Notes under the pieces: model-generated | Seen by the model: only the letters and a program-made list of their open reading frames with translations | The model's database searches: none | Told to the model about the DNA's origin: nothing | DNA from: Kaistia soli DSM 19436 | GTDB taxonomy: Bacteria > Pseudomonadota > Alphaproteobacteria > Rhizobiales > Kaistiaceae | NCBI RefSeq assembly: GCF_900129325.1 | Contig: NZ_FQUP01000003.1 | Coordinates: 656,364 to 720,363 of the forward strand | Length of the DNA: 64,000 bases | Direction: 5' to 3' | Translations under genes and position numbers: made by a program | Part shown: piece after piece, positions 8,913 to 18,503 of the stretch | Layout: every line of letters begins with the position of its first letter | Position numbering within the stretch: position 1 is the first letter of the stretch

Positions 8913-10067
8913 ATGAGAGTCTCGAATTCAGGCCGAGCCGCCGCACGCGGCCTGGTGCTCGTCTCAGCCCTTCTGATGGCGACCACGGCTTTCGCCGCTT
9001 CGGATGCCAAGAAGGTTGCCGACGACATCGTCGCAGCCGCGCAGGCCAAGGGCGGCGCCAAGGCGAGCTACGGCTCGGCTACCGCAAGCGGCGAGATCAT
9101 CACCATCACGGATTTCAAGGTCACTTCGCCGAAGGATGGCGAGGTCACCATTCCTTCGCTCGTCGTTACCTCGCCCACCGACCGTCAGCCCGGCGGCTTC
9201 TCGGCGACGTCGATCGCTTTTGACGGCGGCCAGTTCATCAAGGGCGACAACACCGCAAAATGGACGACGGGCATCGTCAACGACGCGATCGTGCCGGCAC
9301 CGTCCGAGATCGATTCGAAAGCCAAGATCACGCCCTTCACGCATTTCGGCATCGGCGCGATCTCGGCGACGAACAAGAAAGACCAGCCCGAGCCGGTCAC
9401 GATCGACAATGTCTCGATGGACCTCGCCAATGTCGTCGACGGCACGGCGAACGACGTCAAGCTGCAGATCAGCGGCATCGCGATTCCGCAGGCCGTGATC
9501 GCTACCGAAGCGCAGGCCAAGGCGACACTCGACCAGCTCGGCTATACGAGCCTCCTGCTCAACGTGAATATCGAGGGCGGCTACGATCAGGCCAAGGAAA
9601 CGGCGACGATCCGCGAGATCGAGATCGACGGCAAGGACATGGGCAAGCTGACGATCACCGGCAGCTTCGGCGGGCTGACGCGCGACAAGCTGCAAAGCTC
9701 GGACGCCGTCAAGAACGTCGCATCGACCGCGACGCTCGAGAATGCCTCGGTCCGCTTCGAAAATGCCGGCATCGCCGAGAAGATTCTCGATATGCAGGCG
9801 AAGTCGATGGGCACTACTCGCGACAGCCTCGCGCTGATGCTCCCCGCCGCGCTGCCGCTCGCCTTCGGCCAGCTCAACATCACGGACGAAGCGTTCCAGA
9901 AGCAGACCGTCGATGCGGTGACGGCCTTCCTGAAGGATCCGAAGTCGTTCACGGTCAAGCTGAACCCGCCGACACCTGTGCCGCTCGAGTCGCTCGGCCA
10001 TCAGGCGATGTCGTCGCCGTCGTCGATCCCGGGCCTTCTGGCGATCGACGTCCAGGCCAACAACTGA
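8913..10067 (+). CDS. Secreted protein, unknown family (paralogue 1)
   Basis: 384 residues from ATG 8913, which has CTGGAGGA just upstream. The signal peptide (residues 1-28) ends near TTAFA-AS. The rest is predicted beta-rich, Asp/Thr/Ser-rich with no Cys, with alternating strands resembling a repetitive periplasmic lipid- or envelope-associated protein. The C-terminal 200 residues match the C-terminal part of the next gene: QLGYTSLLLNVNI against GLGYDRLLADYGF, then a shared helix (LDMQAKSMGTTRD against VAMEAKKKNQTPE), TPVPL and a final LLAIDV/LLSVDV strand. No function can be assigned. Confidence 0.83.
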   Translation: MRVSNSGRAAARGLVLVSALLMATTAFAASDAKKVADDIVAAAQAKGGAKASYGSATASGEIITITDFKVTSPKDGEVTIPSLVVTSPTDRQPGGFSATSIAFDGGQFIKGDNTAKWTTGIVNDAIVPAPSEIDSKAKITPFTHFGIGAISATNKKDQPEPVTIDNVSMDLANVVDGTANDVKLQISGIAIPQAVIATEAQAKATLDQLGYTSLLLNVNIEGGYDQAKETATIREIEIDGKDMGKLTITGSFGGLTRDKLQSSDAVKNVASTATLENASVRFENAGIAEKILDMQAKSMGTTRDSLALMLPAALPLAFGQLNITDEAFQKQTVDAVTAFLKDPKSFTVKLNPPTPVPLESLGHQAMSSPSSIPGLLAIDVQANN

Positions 10068-10075
10068 CCGCATCG

Positions 10076-10097
10076 CGCCCCGGCCTCGGCCGGGGCG
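10076..10097 (+). terminator. Strong GC hairpin after paralogue 1
   Basis: A perfect 10-base inverted repeat, CGCCCCGGCC and GGCCGGGGCG, separated by 2 bases, starts 8 bases after the stop of the 8913-10067 gene. No T-run follows, so it is more likely a transcript-stabilising or Rho-dependent end structure than a classical intrinsic terminator. It could lower expression of the second paralogue relative to the first. Confidence 0.55.
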
Positions 10098-10138
10098 TCC
10101 TGCCTCCCCTGCACAACTGAGCGAAAGAGCGCCGACCC

Positions 10139-12106
10139 ATGCCCGGCACGACCCTCCGCAAACGCATTGTAGCCGTCTGCTTCGGCACGGCGCTGCTTGT
10201 TTCCGTCTCGCCGGCCTCGGCGGCGGAGCCGGTGGAGACGGCGATCCGAAGCTGGATCTCGGCGCTCGACGCCTCGCCGAACTGGGTCGCCGGCTTCGAT
10301 ACGCTGACCTATGACGACGCATCGCGCACAGCGACGCTGAAGAATCTCTCGATCCGCAGCGAGACGCTGTCGACCAAGATCGAGGTGTCGTTCGGCACCA
10401 TCGCCATTACGGGTTACGGCGATACCTCCGATGGCGGCTTCACGGTCGTCGCGCTCAAGGCCGACGACAGCCGCGTGGTCGTCGGGACTGTCAGTGACAC
10501 CAAGCTGAAAACCATCACCGCGGACAGCGTGACGGTGCCGAGCTTTGCGAGCTACGCCTTCGACCCGCAGAAGATGTTCACCTCGATCGTCAAGGCCTAC
10601 GCCATCGTGGCGCAGACATCGATCAGTTCGTTGAAGATCGACGGCGTCGATTCCAGTCAGATGTTCGAGGGCCAGACCTCGCATGCGACCTATGGCGGGT
10701 TCGAGCTGGCCAACATGTCGAAAGGCGTCATCGAGCGGATGACGATGGGCCCGTTCAAACAGGAATCGCCCTCGCCGGACGGCCTGCTGACCATGCGCGC
10801 CGACAAGCTCGAAGCGCTGAAGGTCGATCTCAACGCGGTCGTCGACGTGTTCGACGCCGAGCGCTATGTCAGCGGCGTCGGTGACCGGACCTGGCGGACC
10901 GCCGTCGCGCTCGAGACCTATACGAATTTCTCGATGGAGATACCCGGCGGGCAGTTCCGCGTGGGATCGATCGAGATGGAGAAGCTCAATCTCCGGCAGC
11001 CGCCGCAGAGCTTCTCATCGTTCTTCGACGAACTGCTGGCCAACCCCAACATGGATGAGACGGCGCTCGGCAAGCTGACGGCGGATTATCTGCCCCAGAT
11101 CTTCTATGCCTTCGGGATTGGCGCCTTCCGCTTCACCGATCTCGACGTGATGGCGCCGGATGTGCAGCGCTTTCATCTCGGTGATTTCCACCTGACGGAC
11201 TTCTCGAGCGACGGTCTCGGCGAGTTCGGCATCGGCGATCTCGACGTCGCCGCCGACAAGACCTCGATCGGTGCCGAGCGGCTCGCCTTCGGCGGCATGA
11301 CGTTCCCGTCGATCGACCGCATTTCCGCAGCGATCCGTGCCGGCCAGTCCGGGATCGAAGCCGATCCGCTATCGCTCGCCCCGACCCTCGGCTTCGGCGA
11401 GGCGATCAATGTCAGCGTGGTGCAGGATGGCAAGACGATCGGCGCGCTCGATCGCGGCCGGCTCGATCTTTCGAGCTATGTCGGCCCGGTGCCGACAGCG
11501 GTCGGGCTCGACATGCGCGGCATCAATCTCGACCTATCGCAGGTGACCGACCCGAAGGCCCGTGAGATGATCGCAGGCCTCGGCTATGATCGGCTGCTGG
11601 CTGATTACGGCTTCAAGCTCAACTGGCGCGAGGCCGACGAGAGCCTGTCGCTCAGCGATTTCCGCCTGACGATCAAGGATGTCGGCTCGTTGGTTGCCGA
11701 TGTCATGCTGACCGGCCTCAAGCGCTCGACCATCGAGGATCCGCGGACGCTCGAAAGCGCACTGCCGAGCCTCCTGTTCTCACGTGGCAAGGTCGTCGTG
11801 AAGGACAGTTCGGTGGTCGACCGCGTGGTCGCCATGGAAGCCAAGAAGAAGAACCAGACGCCGGAGAAATTCCGCGAGGATCTCGCGGGCGCCATGCCGT
11901 TCACGCTGATGCTGGTGCTGAAGAACCCCGGCTTCCAGGCGAAGCTTGCACCGGCACTGCAGGCCTTTATCCGCACGCCGGGCACTATGACGCTGACGGC
12001 CGCGCCGGCAACCCCGGTGCCGCTGCTCGCCATCATCGCCGCCGCACAGGAAGATCCGCGCAAGCTGCCGGATCTCCTGTCGGTGGACGTCAAGACGGGC
12101 GAATAA
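10139..12106 (+). CDS. Secreted protein, unknown family (paralogue 2, enlarged)
   Basis: 655 residues with a signal peptide (1-28, ending PASA-AE). The N-terminal 100 residues follow the same beta pattern as paralogue 1. The C-terminal 200 residues (from about 450) align with the C-terminus of paralogue 1, through GLGYDRLL, ESALPSLLFSRGKVVVKDS, the VVAMEAKKKNQTP helix and TPVPLLA. A central block of about 250 residues is extra and holds further strand repeats (FRFTDLDV, FHLTDFSS, FGIGDLDV). It lies 71 bases after paralogue 1 and is likely co-transcribed. Probably periplasmic or surface-associated; function unknown. Confidence 0.83.
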   Translation: MPGTTLRKRIVAVCFGTALLVSVSPASAAEPVETAIRSWISALDASPNWVAGFDTLTYDDASRTATLKNLSIRSETLSTKIEVSFGTIAITGYGDTSDGGFTVVALKADDSRVVVGTVSDTKLKTITADSVTVPSFASYAFDPQKMFTSIVKAYAIVAQTSISSLKIDGVDSSQMFEGQTSHATYGGFELANMSKGVIERMTMGPFKQESPSPDGLLTMRADKLEALKVDLNAVVDVFDAERYVSGVGDRTWRTAVALETYTNFSMEIPGGQFRVGSIEMEKLNLRQPPQSFSSFFDELLANPNMDETALGKLTADYLPQIFYAFGIGAFRFTDLDVMAPDVQRFHLGDFHLTDFSSDGLGEFGIGDLDVAADKTSIGAERLAFGGMTFPSIDRISAAIRAGQSGIEADPLSLAPTLGFGEAINVSVVQDGKTIGALDRGRLDLSSYVGPVPTAVGLDMRGINLDLSQVTDPKAREMIAGLGYDRLLADYGFKLNWREADESLSLSDFRLTIKDVGSLVADVMLTGLKRSTIEDPRTLESALPSLLFSRGKVVVKDSSVVDRVVAMEAKKKNQTPEKFREDLAGAMPFTLMLVLKNPGFQAKLAPALQAFIRTPGTMTLTAAPATPVPLLAIIAAAQEDPRKLPDLLSVDVKTGE

Positions 12107-12133
12107 GCCGCCCGTCCCTCTTCGCAACGGGCG

Positions 12134-12769
12134 TCAGGCCGCGACGCGGCCTGCTATGGCGCGGGCTGCCGCTTCGGCGCGGGTACCGGCTTCGGTCACG
12201 CCCTGCGCGGCGCGATCCGGGCCCAGCGCCTGACCTTCGACGTGGATGATCTCGACATCGGTCATGCCGAGGAAGCCGAGCATGAAGCGGATCCAGGGCT
12301 GCTGGTAGTCATGGATCTTCATCGGGCCGTCGGAATAGATGCCGCCCTTCGCCTCGACGACCACTACCCGCTTGCCCTTGACCAGGCCCTCGGGACCGTT
12401 CTCGCCGTAGCGGAACGTGCGGCCACCGCGGGCGATGAAATCGAACCAGCTCTTCAGCGTCGACGTCACGGTGAAATTGATCATCGCCGAAGCGATGACG
12501 ATCACATCGGCTGCAAGCACTTCATCGACGAGCTGATCGGAGAGTGCGAGAAGGCGCGCCTGCTCGGGTGTGTGAGTCTCGGCCGGACCGAAGACGGCGC
12601 CGAGAAAATTCCCGTCAAGATGCGGCAGCGGATCGGCGGCGAGGTCCCGCTTCGTGACGGTCGCGGTCGGGTCTTCGGCCTGGATGCCGGCGATCAGCAG
12701 CTCAGCGACCTTCGAAGATTGCGAAGCGGCGCCGCGCGGGCTGGAAGAAACGAAAAGAATGTTGGTCAT
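12134..12769 (-). CDS. azoR: FMN-dependent NADH-azoreductase
   Basis: 211 residues starting MTNILFVSSSPRG, the flavodoxin-like FMN phosphate loop, with SAMINFTVTSTLKSWFDFI corresponding to the flavin and substrate contact segment of AzoR proteins and GGRTFRYGENGPEGL in the usual place. AzoR enzymes reduce quinones and azo dyes with NAD(P)H. ATG 12769 was chosen because AAGGGA lies 8-9 bases upstream; in-frame sequence further upstream is the divergent regulatory region. The TetR gene is divergent, with a palindrome between, so the pair is probably an inducible detoxification unit. Confidence 0.92.
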   Translation of the reverse strand: MTNILFVSSSPRGAASQSSKVAELLIAGIQAEDPTATVTKRDLAADPLPHLDGNFLGAVFGPAETHTPEQARLLALSDQLVDEVLAADVIVIASAMINFTVTSTLKSWFDFIARGGRTFRYGENGPEGLVKGKRVVVVEAKGGIYSDGPMKIHDYQQPWIRFMLGFLGMTDVEIIHVEGQALGPDRAAQGVTEAGTRAEAAARAIAGRVAA

Positions 12770-12829
12770 GGCGGTTCCCTTCACTATCTTGGGTGCGGAT
12801 GACCTCATCCGGCCAAGATTGATACTGTT

Positions 12830-12853
12830 CGGTAACATGATCAAATGTTACCG
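12830..12853. promoter_or_regulatory. Probable TetR operator between azoR and tetR
   Basis: A perfect 9-base inverted repeat CGGTAACAT-N6-ATGTTACCG lies between the divergent azoR and TetR genes. A second, overlapping repeat TGTTAC-N6-GTAACA (12847-12864) shares its left arm with the first palindrome's right arm. The position, 24 bases before the TetR start codon, suits autorepression and control of azoR. Confidence 0.7.
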
Positions 12854-12876
12854 TTGAGTAACAGGAATTCAACCCC

Positions 12877-13506
12877 GTGACCGCGCCACATTCTGAACAG
12901 TCTGTTCACCGATCCGCCGCCGGCGCGCTGCCGCCGCGGCAGCGCATCCTCGTGGCCGCGCGCGAACTCTTCTATCGGCATGGCGTGCAGGGCGTCGGCG
13001 TCGAGGCAATCGCGGAGGCCGCCGGGACCAACAAGATGACGCTCTACCGGCACTTCGAATCGAAGGACCTGCTGGTGGCGGAATATCTGCGCGGTCTCGC
13101 CTGCGATACGGTGCGTGTTTGGGACGATCTTGCGGCGCTCCATCCCGACGATGCGCTCGCGCAGATCCGCTCCTGGATCGATCTTGTCGGCGGTCACGGC
13201 GATTGCCATGACGCGAGCGGCTGCGCTCTCGTGAACGCTGCCATTCAGATCAGCGATCCCGAGCATCCCGGACGCAAAGTCGTTGAAGGGGCGGTACGGA
13301 CACATCGCGAAAGGCTGACTGCGCTCTGTTGCGCGTCAGGCCTCAGCAAGCCCGAGCAACTCGCCGACCAGCTGTTCCTGCTGGTCGAGGGAGCGCGGGC
13401 TTCCTATCGCAGCGTCGGACCAAACGGACCCGGTGCGGGCCTCTGCACGCTGGCAGCCGCGCTGATCGATTCGCACCGCGTCACCGATCGCGCCGAGGCC
13501 GGCTGA
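12877..13506 (+). CDS. TetR-family transcriptional regulator
   Basis: 209 residues from a GTG start at 12877. The DNA-binding domain is at about 22-68, with the helix-turn-helix VGVEAIAEAAGTNKMTLYRH. The ligand domain follows, including GCALVNAAIQ, common in the group of TetR proteins (TetR_C_16-like) found beside redox and quinone genes. It is divergent from azoR across a palindrome and likely represses both genes. Its end abuts cydC with 3 bases between, in convergent orientation. Confidence 0.88.
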   Translation: MTAPHSEQSVHRSAAGALPPRQRILVAARELFYRHGVQGVGVEAIAEAAGTNKMTLYRHFESKDLLVAEYLRGLACDTVRVWDDLAALHPDDALAQIRSWIDLVGGHGDCHDASGCALVNAAIQISDPEHPGRKVVEGAVRTHRERLTALCCASGLSKPEQLADQLFLLVEGARASYRSVGPNGPGAGLCTLAAALIDSHRVTDRAEAG

Positions 13507-13509
13507 CCT

Positions 13510-15168
13510 TCAGCGCCGTTCCGTCTCGACCAGACGGCCATCCTCGAACCGCACGACGCGATCGACGGCTGCGCGCGGCAGCGCTGCATGAGTCGCGACG
13601 ACGAGCGTTCGCCCCTCGGTCGCCGTCAGCAGATCCCCGAGAAATTCAGCCTCCGTCGCGCCATCGAGCCCAGCTGTCGGCTCGTCGAGGAGAATCAGCC
13701 TTGCCGGCGAAAGCAGCGTCCGCGCCAGGCAGAGGCGCCGCGCCTGTCCGGCCGAGAGCGTGGCGCCGGACTCGCCAAGCCAGGTGTCGAGCCCCTGTGG
13801 CAGGCCACGGACGAATTCGGCGAGCCGTGCATTGCCAAGGGCTGTATAGAGCGTCGCGTCATCGGCGAAGGGCGAGCCGATCCTAAGGTTGTCGCGCACG
13901 GTGCCGATGAAAACCGGCGCGTCCTGTGTGAGCAGCGCGATGTGGTCGTGGAGGTCGGCGAGCGTGGCGTCGCGAATATCGATGCCGCCAAAGCGGATCG
14001 CGCCAGCGTTGACGTCGTCGAGCCGCGTGATCAGGCCGAGCAATGTCGACTTGCCTGAGCCGCTGGCGCCGAGAATGGCGATCCGCTCGCCCGGTTGCGC
14101 CGTGAACGAGACGTCCGTCAGCACCGGCCGGTCGATGCCATAGCCGTAGCTGACGTGATCGATGACGAGAGGCCCCTCGCCCGGCAGCCGCGCGGGCGCG
14201 AGAGGATCGCGGATCAACGGCCGGGTCGTAACGATTTCCGACACGCGGCGGGATGCCGCCAGCGCCGAGCCGATACGCCCGGCGCCACGGAGGATCGGCC
14301 CGGTGACCTCGAAAAGCCCGAGAATGGCGAGGAGGACGCCCGTCAGTATTGGACCGCTGATCCTGTCGGACGCCAACGCCTCCAGCCCGAGCCAGAGCGT
14401 CGCCGCCATTGTGAGACCGGCGCCGAGCTGAGCGAGCGCCGGACCAAGCGCCACACGCCGCGCCTCCGCGAGCCGGGCGACGCGCAGTTGGGCGGCGGCG
14501 GCGTTGAAGCGTTCCATGCCGGCCTCCGTTGCGCCGAGCGCAACGAGGTCGCCATGGCCATCGATGCCATCGAGCGCGGCGACCCGCAGGTCGGAAGACG
14601 CCGAGACGGTGGCCGCTCCGATGCGCCGCCCGCCGAGGACGAGCGCCAGCGGAACCGCGAGCGCCGTCAGCGCGAAGCCGGCAACGCCGACCGGAACGGC
14701 TTCGGGCAAGGTCAGCCACAGCATCAGGGCAAGGCCAGCTGCCGCGGTACAGGCGGTCAAAAGCGGCAGGACCGCCTGCAGCATCACCATATCGAGTGCT
14801 TCGATGTCGGCTGTCAGCCGCGCCACGAAGTCGCCCGTGCGTCCGGCGACACCCTTCATCGGCACAAGCGGGATCAAACGGGCGAACAGCGTGCTGCGCA
14901 GTTCGGAAAGCATGGCAAGCGTGACGGCGTGGCCCGTCATGCGCTCGCCGTAGCGCGCGCCGATTCGCAGGAAGGAAAGGCCCCGCACGGCCGAGGATGG
15001 CGCGAAAAGCTCGAAGGCCACGGCGGTGCCGGCGAGGGCCGCGCCCGTCAGGAACCAGCCGGAGACGCCGAGCAGGCCCGCGCCGGCGGCCAGCGTCAGA
15101 ACCGAGAGGGCGAGCGCCAGCAGAAACCCGGGGGCTCGGCGGAGGATGAGCGGCCACAGCAGCTTCAC
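13510..15168 (-). CDS. cydC: Thiol reductant ABC exporter subunit CydC
   Basis: 552 residues: six-helix transmembrane domain (about 1-310) and nucleotide-binding domain with Walker A GASGSGKST, signature LSAGQARR (Ala in place of the usual Gly) and Walker B LILLDEPTAG. With CydD it exports glutathione and cysteine to the periplasm, needed to assemble cytochrome bd. ATG 15168 overlaps the cydD stop by 4 bases. It lies opposite in strand to cydABX. Confidence 0.93.
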   Translation of the reverse strand: MKLLWPLILRRAPGFLLALALSVLTLAAGAGLLGVSGWFLTGAALAGTAVAFELFAPSSAVRGLSFLRIGARYGERMTGHAVTLAMLSELRSTLFARLIPLVPMKGVAGRTGDFVARLTADIEALDMVMLQAVLPLLTACTAAAGLALMLWLTLPEAVPVGVAGFALTALAVPLALVLGGRRIGAATVSASSDLRVAALDGIDGHGDLVALGATEAGMERFNAAAAQLRVARLAEARRVALGPALAQLGAGLTMAATLWLGLEALASDRISGPILTGVLLAILGLFEVTGPILRGAGRIGSALAASRRVSEIVTTRPLIRDPLAPARLPGEGPLVIDHVSYGYGIDRPVLTDVSFTAQPGERIAILGASGSGKSTLLGLITRLDDVNAGAIRFGGIDIRDATLADLHDHIALLTQDAPVFIGTVRDNLRIGSPFADDATLYTALGNARLAEFVRGLPQGLDTWLGESGATLSAGQARRLCLARTLLSPARLILLDEPTAGLDGATEAEFLGDLLTATEGRTLVVATHAALPRAAVDRVVRFEDGRLVETERR

Positions 15169-16940
15169 GGCAGATCTCCCCGCTCGCGCCGGGCGGACGC
15201 GACGCCCACGGGACGATGCGGCACTGGCAGAAGCCGGCCGCCGGCGATCCTGTAGATCCGGTCCATGCTCCGGGCGACGGCCTCGGAATGGGTGACGACC
15301 ACGAGTGTGCGACCCTCCGCGAAAGCGAGGATCGCATCGATGATGCGCGCCTCCGTCACGGCATCGAGATGAGCGGTGGGTTCATCCAGCAGGATGAGAC
15401 CGGGATCACGCAGGAAGATGCGGGCAAGCGCCACACGATGCGCCTCGCCGCCTGAAACGCCCCTGCCCCGCTCGCCCATCGCCGTCTCAAGCCCGTCGGG
15501 CGTCCGGTCGGCGAAGTCCCCCACGAGCGCCCGATCGGCGGCAAGGCTCACCTCGCTGTCGGTGGCGTCCCGTCGCGCCAGTCGGATATTGTCGGCAATC
15601 GTGCCGTGGAACAGCCTTGGCCGTTGGCCGAGCAGCGCGACCTCGCGGCGCAGCGAACCCTCGTCGATCTCGCCGAGCGGTACGCCGCCGATCGAGATGG
15701 AGCCTTCGAAACTGCGCAGCCGCGCCATCGCCTCGATCAGGCTCGACTTGCCGATGCCGCTCGGGCCCAAGATCGCGATGCGGGCGCCGGCCAGGATATC
15801 GAGATCGACATCATCGAGAATGACGCCACGACCGGCGGCGTGAAGCGTCAGACGGCGGATCGTGACCGGAAGCGCCCCCGTCGGAAGCGATTTCGTGGGT
15901 GCCGCGCTCGCCGCAACGTCCTCAGGAGTATCGATCAGCGCCGCGAAATCCGCGACGGCCGCCTTGGCGGCTGCGCGATCATGATAATGGGCCGCGAGTG
16001 TCCGCAGCGGCATATAGACCTCGGGCGCCATCAAGAGGCAGAAGAGACCCGCCTGCAAGCCGAGCGTGGAGCCACGCAGGTCGATGAAGCCGACATAGGT
16101 CAGCCCGACATAGAGCGCGACGCCGGCGACGCCGATCGCCGCGAAGAATTCGAGAACCGCCGATGAAAGAAAGGCGATGCGCAGTACCTGGAGCGTCCGC
16201 TTCGCAACATCGTCACTCGCCGCCTTGACCCGCGCCACCTCGTCCTCGGCACGCCCGAAGAGCTTCAGCACCAGAATGCCGCGGAGCCGATCGGCAAAAA
16301 GACCCGAAAGACGGGTCATCGCGGTCATGTGCCGGCGGCTCGCCGCTTCGGCGCCCCAGCCGACCAGCGCCATGAAGAGCGGGATCAGCGGCGCCGTGAC
16401 CAGAAAGAGCGCTCCGACCACGATGTCGACCGGCATCAGGCCGATGGCGAAAGCGAGCGGCAGGACAGCCGCGGCGATCATCGCCGGCAGGAAGCGCGCG
16501 AAATAGCCATCGAGCGCCTCGACGCCATCGACGAGTTGGCTCGCCAGCACGCCTGAGGATCGCTCGCGCAGCCATTCCGGGCTCCTCGCCATGATCGACG
16601 CCTGCAGGCTCTCGCGGATGGCGCGTTTAACGTCCTCCGAGGCCCGGCTGCCGAGGCGCTCGCCGAGTAGAGCGAGGCCGGCGCGGGCGCAGATGATGGC
16701 CACGAGCTGCAACACCTGTCCGATCTTGTCGGCAGGCGGAACATTGCCGACCAGCGCCCGGTCGATGATGGTTGCGAGCGTGAAGGCCTGCGCCACGGTG
16801 AACAGCCCGGCGACCAGGGGTACGGCGATCGCGACACGCAGCCAAAGCCCGCCCGCCCGCCGTTGCGCCTTCAGCCACGCCATCTCCGCCGCGCCGAGCC
16901 GCGTTGCCGCGCTTGCTGGATCGTGTTCGATCGTGCTCAT
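15165..16940 (-). CDS. cydD: Thiol reductant ABC exporter subunit CydD
   Basis: 591 residues from ATG 16940 (GGAG upstream). The reading frame stays open far upstream to 18359 but that part is antisense to the DUF1576 gene. A transmembrane domain (about 20-320) precedes the nucleotide-binding domain with Walker A GPSGIGKSS, signature VSGGEAHRVALAR and Walker B LILLDEPTAHLD. It is translationally coupled to cydC. Together they form the heterodimeric exporter that supports maturation of the cytochrome bd oxidase encoded at 19654-22561. Confidence 0.93.
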   Translation of the reverse strand: MSTIEHDPASAATRLGAAEMAWLKAQRRAGGLWLRVAIAVPLVAGLFTVAQAFTLATIIDRALVGNVPPADKIGQVLQLVAIICARAGLALLGERLGSRASEDVKRAIRESLQASIMARSPEWLRERSSGVLASQLVDGVEALDGYFARFLPAMIAAAVLPLAFAIGLMPVDIVVGALFLVTAPLIPLFMALVGWGAEAASRRHMTAMTRLSGLFADRLRGILVLKLFGRAEDEVARVKAASDDVAKRTLQVLRIAFLSSAVLEFFAAIGVAGVALYVGLTYVGFIDLRGSTLGLQAGLFCLLMAPEVYMPLRTLAAHYHDRAAAKAAVADFAALIDTPEDVAASAAPTKSLPTGALPVTIRRLTLHAAGRGVILDDVDLDILAGARIAILGPSGIGKSSLIEAMARLRSFEGSISIGGVPLGEIDEGSLRREVALLGQRPRLFHGTIADNIRLARRDATDSEVSLAADRALVGDFADRTPDGLETAMGERGRGVSGGEAHRVALARIFLRDPGLILLDEPTAHLDAVTEARIIDAILAFAEGRTLVVVTHSEAVARSMDRIYRIAGGRLLPVPHRPVGVASARRERGDLP

Positions 16941-17168
16941 GGCGCACCGGTCTCCATCACCCGCGAGCATGAAGGACCACGCGGGGGTCAGCAACGCGGC
17001 CTGAGGTAGCAGCCGGGCGGGCATTGCACTTTGTTGTCTGCACGCGCGCCGCATCCATGACATCCAGGCGGACCCATGCACGGCCGGTTGCGTGACCCGC
17101 CGCCGACGTGGATCAATGCGGCGGCGCGCACGAGGCATGGCGGGCAGGACGATACGGGAGACGGCGAG

Positions 17169-18503
17169 ATGAGCGGTACTGGGGTTCGCCCTGCGACGGC
17201 GGCTGAAGGTCCGGCAGCGGCCGAGGATGGCCGCGTCCTTTTGGTCGTTGCGGCGATCGCCGCAGCATTCCTCCTGTTCGGCCTCATCGCTGACCGGCCC
17301 GGCGTGATCGCCACCGGCCTCTTCAAGATCCTGCTCGCGCGCGACACGCTGATCACGGACTATATTGGCGTCGGCGGCATGGGCGCCGCTTTCGTCAATG
17401 CCAGCCTGCTGACCTTGATCGGATGCCTGATCTACCGGATCGCGGGCGCCAAGATGACCGGCGGCGCCGTCGCCGCGCTGCTCTTGACGCTCGGCTTCGG
17501 GCTTTTCGGCAAGAACCTCCTGAATGTCTGGCCGATTATCGGCGGCGTCTGGCTCTATTGCCGGGTCAAGGGCGAGCGGTTCGCCGCCCATGCCAATACC
17601 GCCTTCTTCGGCTGCGCGCTGGCGCCGATCTTCTCCGAGATCCTGTTCTCGACGACACTGCCCTTCACGGTGACGCTGCCGCTCGGCCTCGCCACCGGGC
17701 TCGTCATGGGTTTCGTGCTGGTGCCGGTCGCCGCACAGCTGTTCAAGGCGCATATGGGCTTCAGCCTCTACAATATGGGCTTCGCGGCTGGCGTTCTCGG
17801 CACGCTGGTGGTCGCGCTCTATCGGTCCTATGGCTTCGTGCCGGCCCCCGTCTTCATCTGGACGAGCGGCAACAATCTCTGGCTCGGCGTGTTCCTGTTC
17901 TTGATTTTCGCCGGGCTGGCGGCGGCAGGTTTCGCGATGGATCGCGGCGCGCTCGGTGGTGTCCGGACGATCCTGGCGATGACGGGCCAGGCGCCGACCG
18001 ACTTCATCGGCGCCGCGGGCCTTGGCGCGACGCTCGTCAATATGGGCGCGTCGGGCGCGCTCGGCACGGCCTATCTCCTCGTTGTCGGCGGGGATCTCAA
18101 CGGCCCGACGATCGGCGCCATCATGACCATTGTCGGTTTCGCGGCCGCGGGAAAGCACCCTGGCAATATCTGGCCGGTGATGCTCGGCGTGTTCATCGGA
18201 ACGCTCGCCAAGCCGTGGAACGCGGATATGCCGTCGCTTCAACTCGCCGCTCTGTTTGGCACGACGCTGGCGCCGATCGCCGGCCGCTTCGGCTGGCCTT
18301 GGGGCATCGTCGCCGGCTTCCTGCATTCCTCGGCGGCACTCGCCGTCGGCGACCTGCATGGAGGCCTTGTGCTTTACAACAACGGCTTCGCGGCTGGCCT
18401 CGTCGCCTCGGTGCTCGCGCCGATCATCATCGCGTTTCGGCGCGAGAAGCCTGATGCGGCTAATGCTTCTCCGCCGGCCACGCCATCAGGAACAGCCAGG
18501 TGA
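17169..18503 (+). CDS. DUF1576-family membrane protein with internal duplication
   Basis: 444 residues from ATG 17169 (GGGAG upstream), with about 11-12 hydrophobic segments. I recognise it as a DUF1576 protein of unknown function. It is made of two homologous halves: TDYIGVGGMGAAFVN (63-77) repeats as TDFIGAAGLGATLVN (277-291), GKNLLNVWPIIGGV (114-127) as GKHPGNIWPVMLGV (328-341), and LYNMGFAAG (200-208) as LYNNGFAAG (402-410). This architecture is common in channels and transporters. Its 3' end overlaps the convergent urea transporter gene by 44 bases. A transport role is inferred, not shown. Confidence 0.87.
   Translation: MSGTGVRPATAAEGPAAAEDGRVLLVVAAIAAAFLLFGLIADRPGVIATGLFKILLARDTLITDYIGVGGMGAAFVNASLLTLIGCLIYRIAGAKMTGGAVAALLLTLGFGLFGKNLLNVWPIIGGVWLYCRVKGERFAAHANTAFFGCALAPIFSEILFSTTLPFTVTLPLGLATGLVMGFVLVPVAAQLFKAHMGFSLYNMGFAAGVLGTLVVALYRSYGFVPAPVFIWTSGNNLWLGVFLFLIFAGLAAAGFAMDRGALGGVRTILAMTGQAPTDFIGAAGLGATLVNMGASGALGTAYLLVVGGDLNGPTIGAIMTIVGFAAAGKHPGNIWPVMLGVFIGTLAKPWNADMPSLQLAALFGTTLAPIAGRFGWPWGIVAGFLHSSAALAVGDLHGGLVLYNNGFAAGLVASVLAPIIIAFRREKPDAANASPPATPSGTAR

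Noticed and set aside
15165..18359. Minus-strand frame of over 1000 codons spanning cydD and upstream
   Set aside because: Only the part from ATG 16940 is CydD with a ribosome site. The rest is antisense to the DUF1576 gene and has the composition of a shadow frame.
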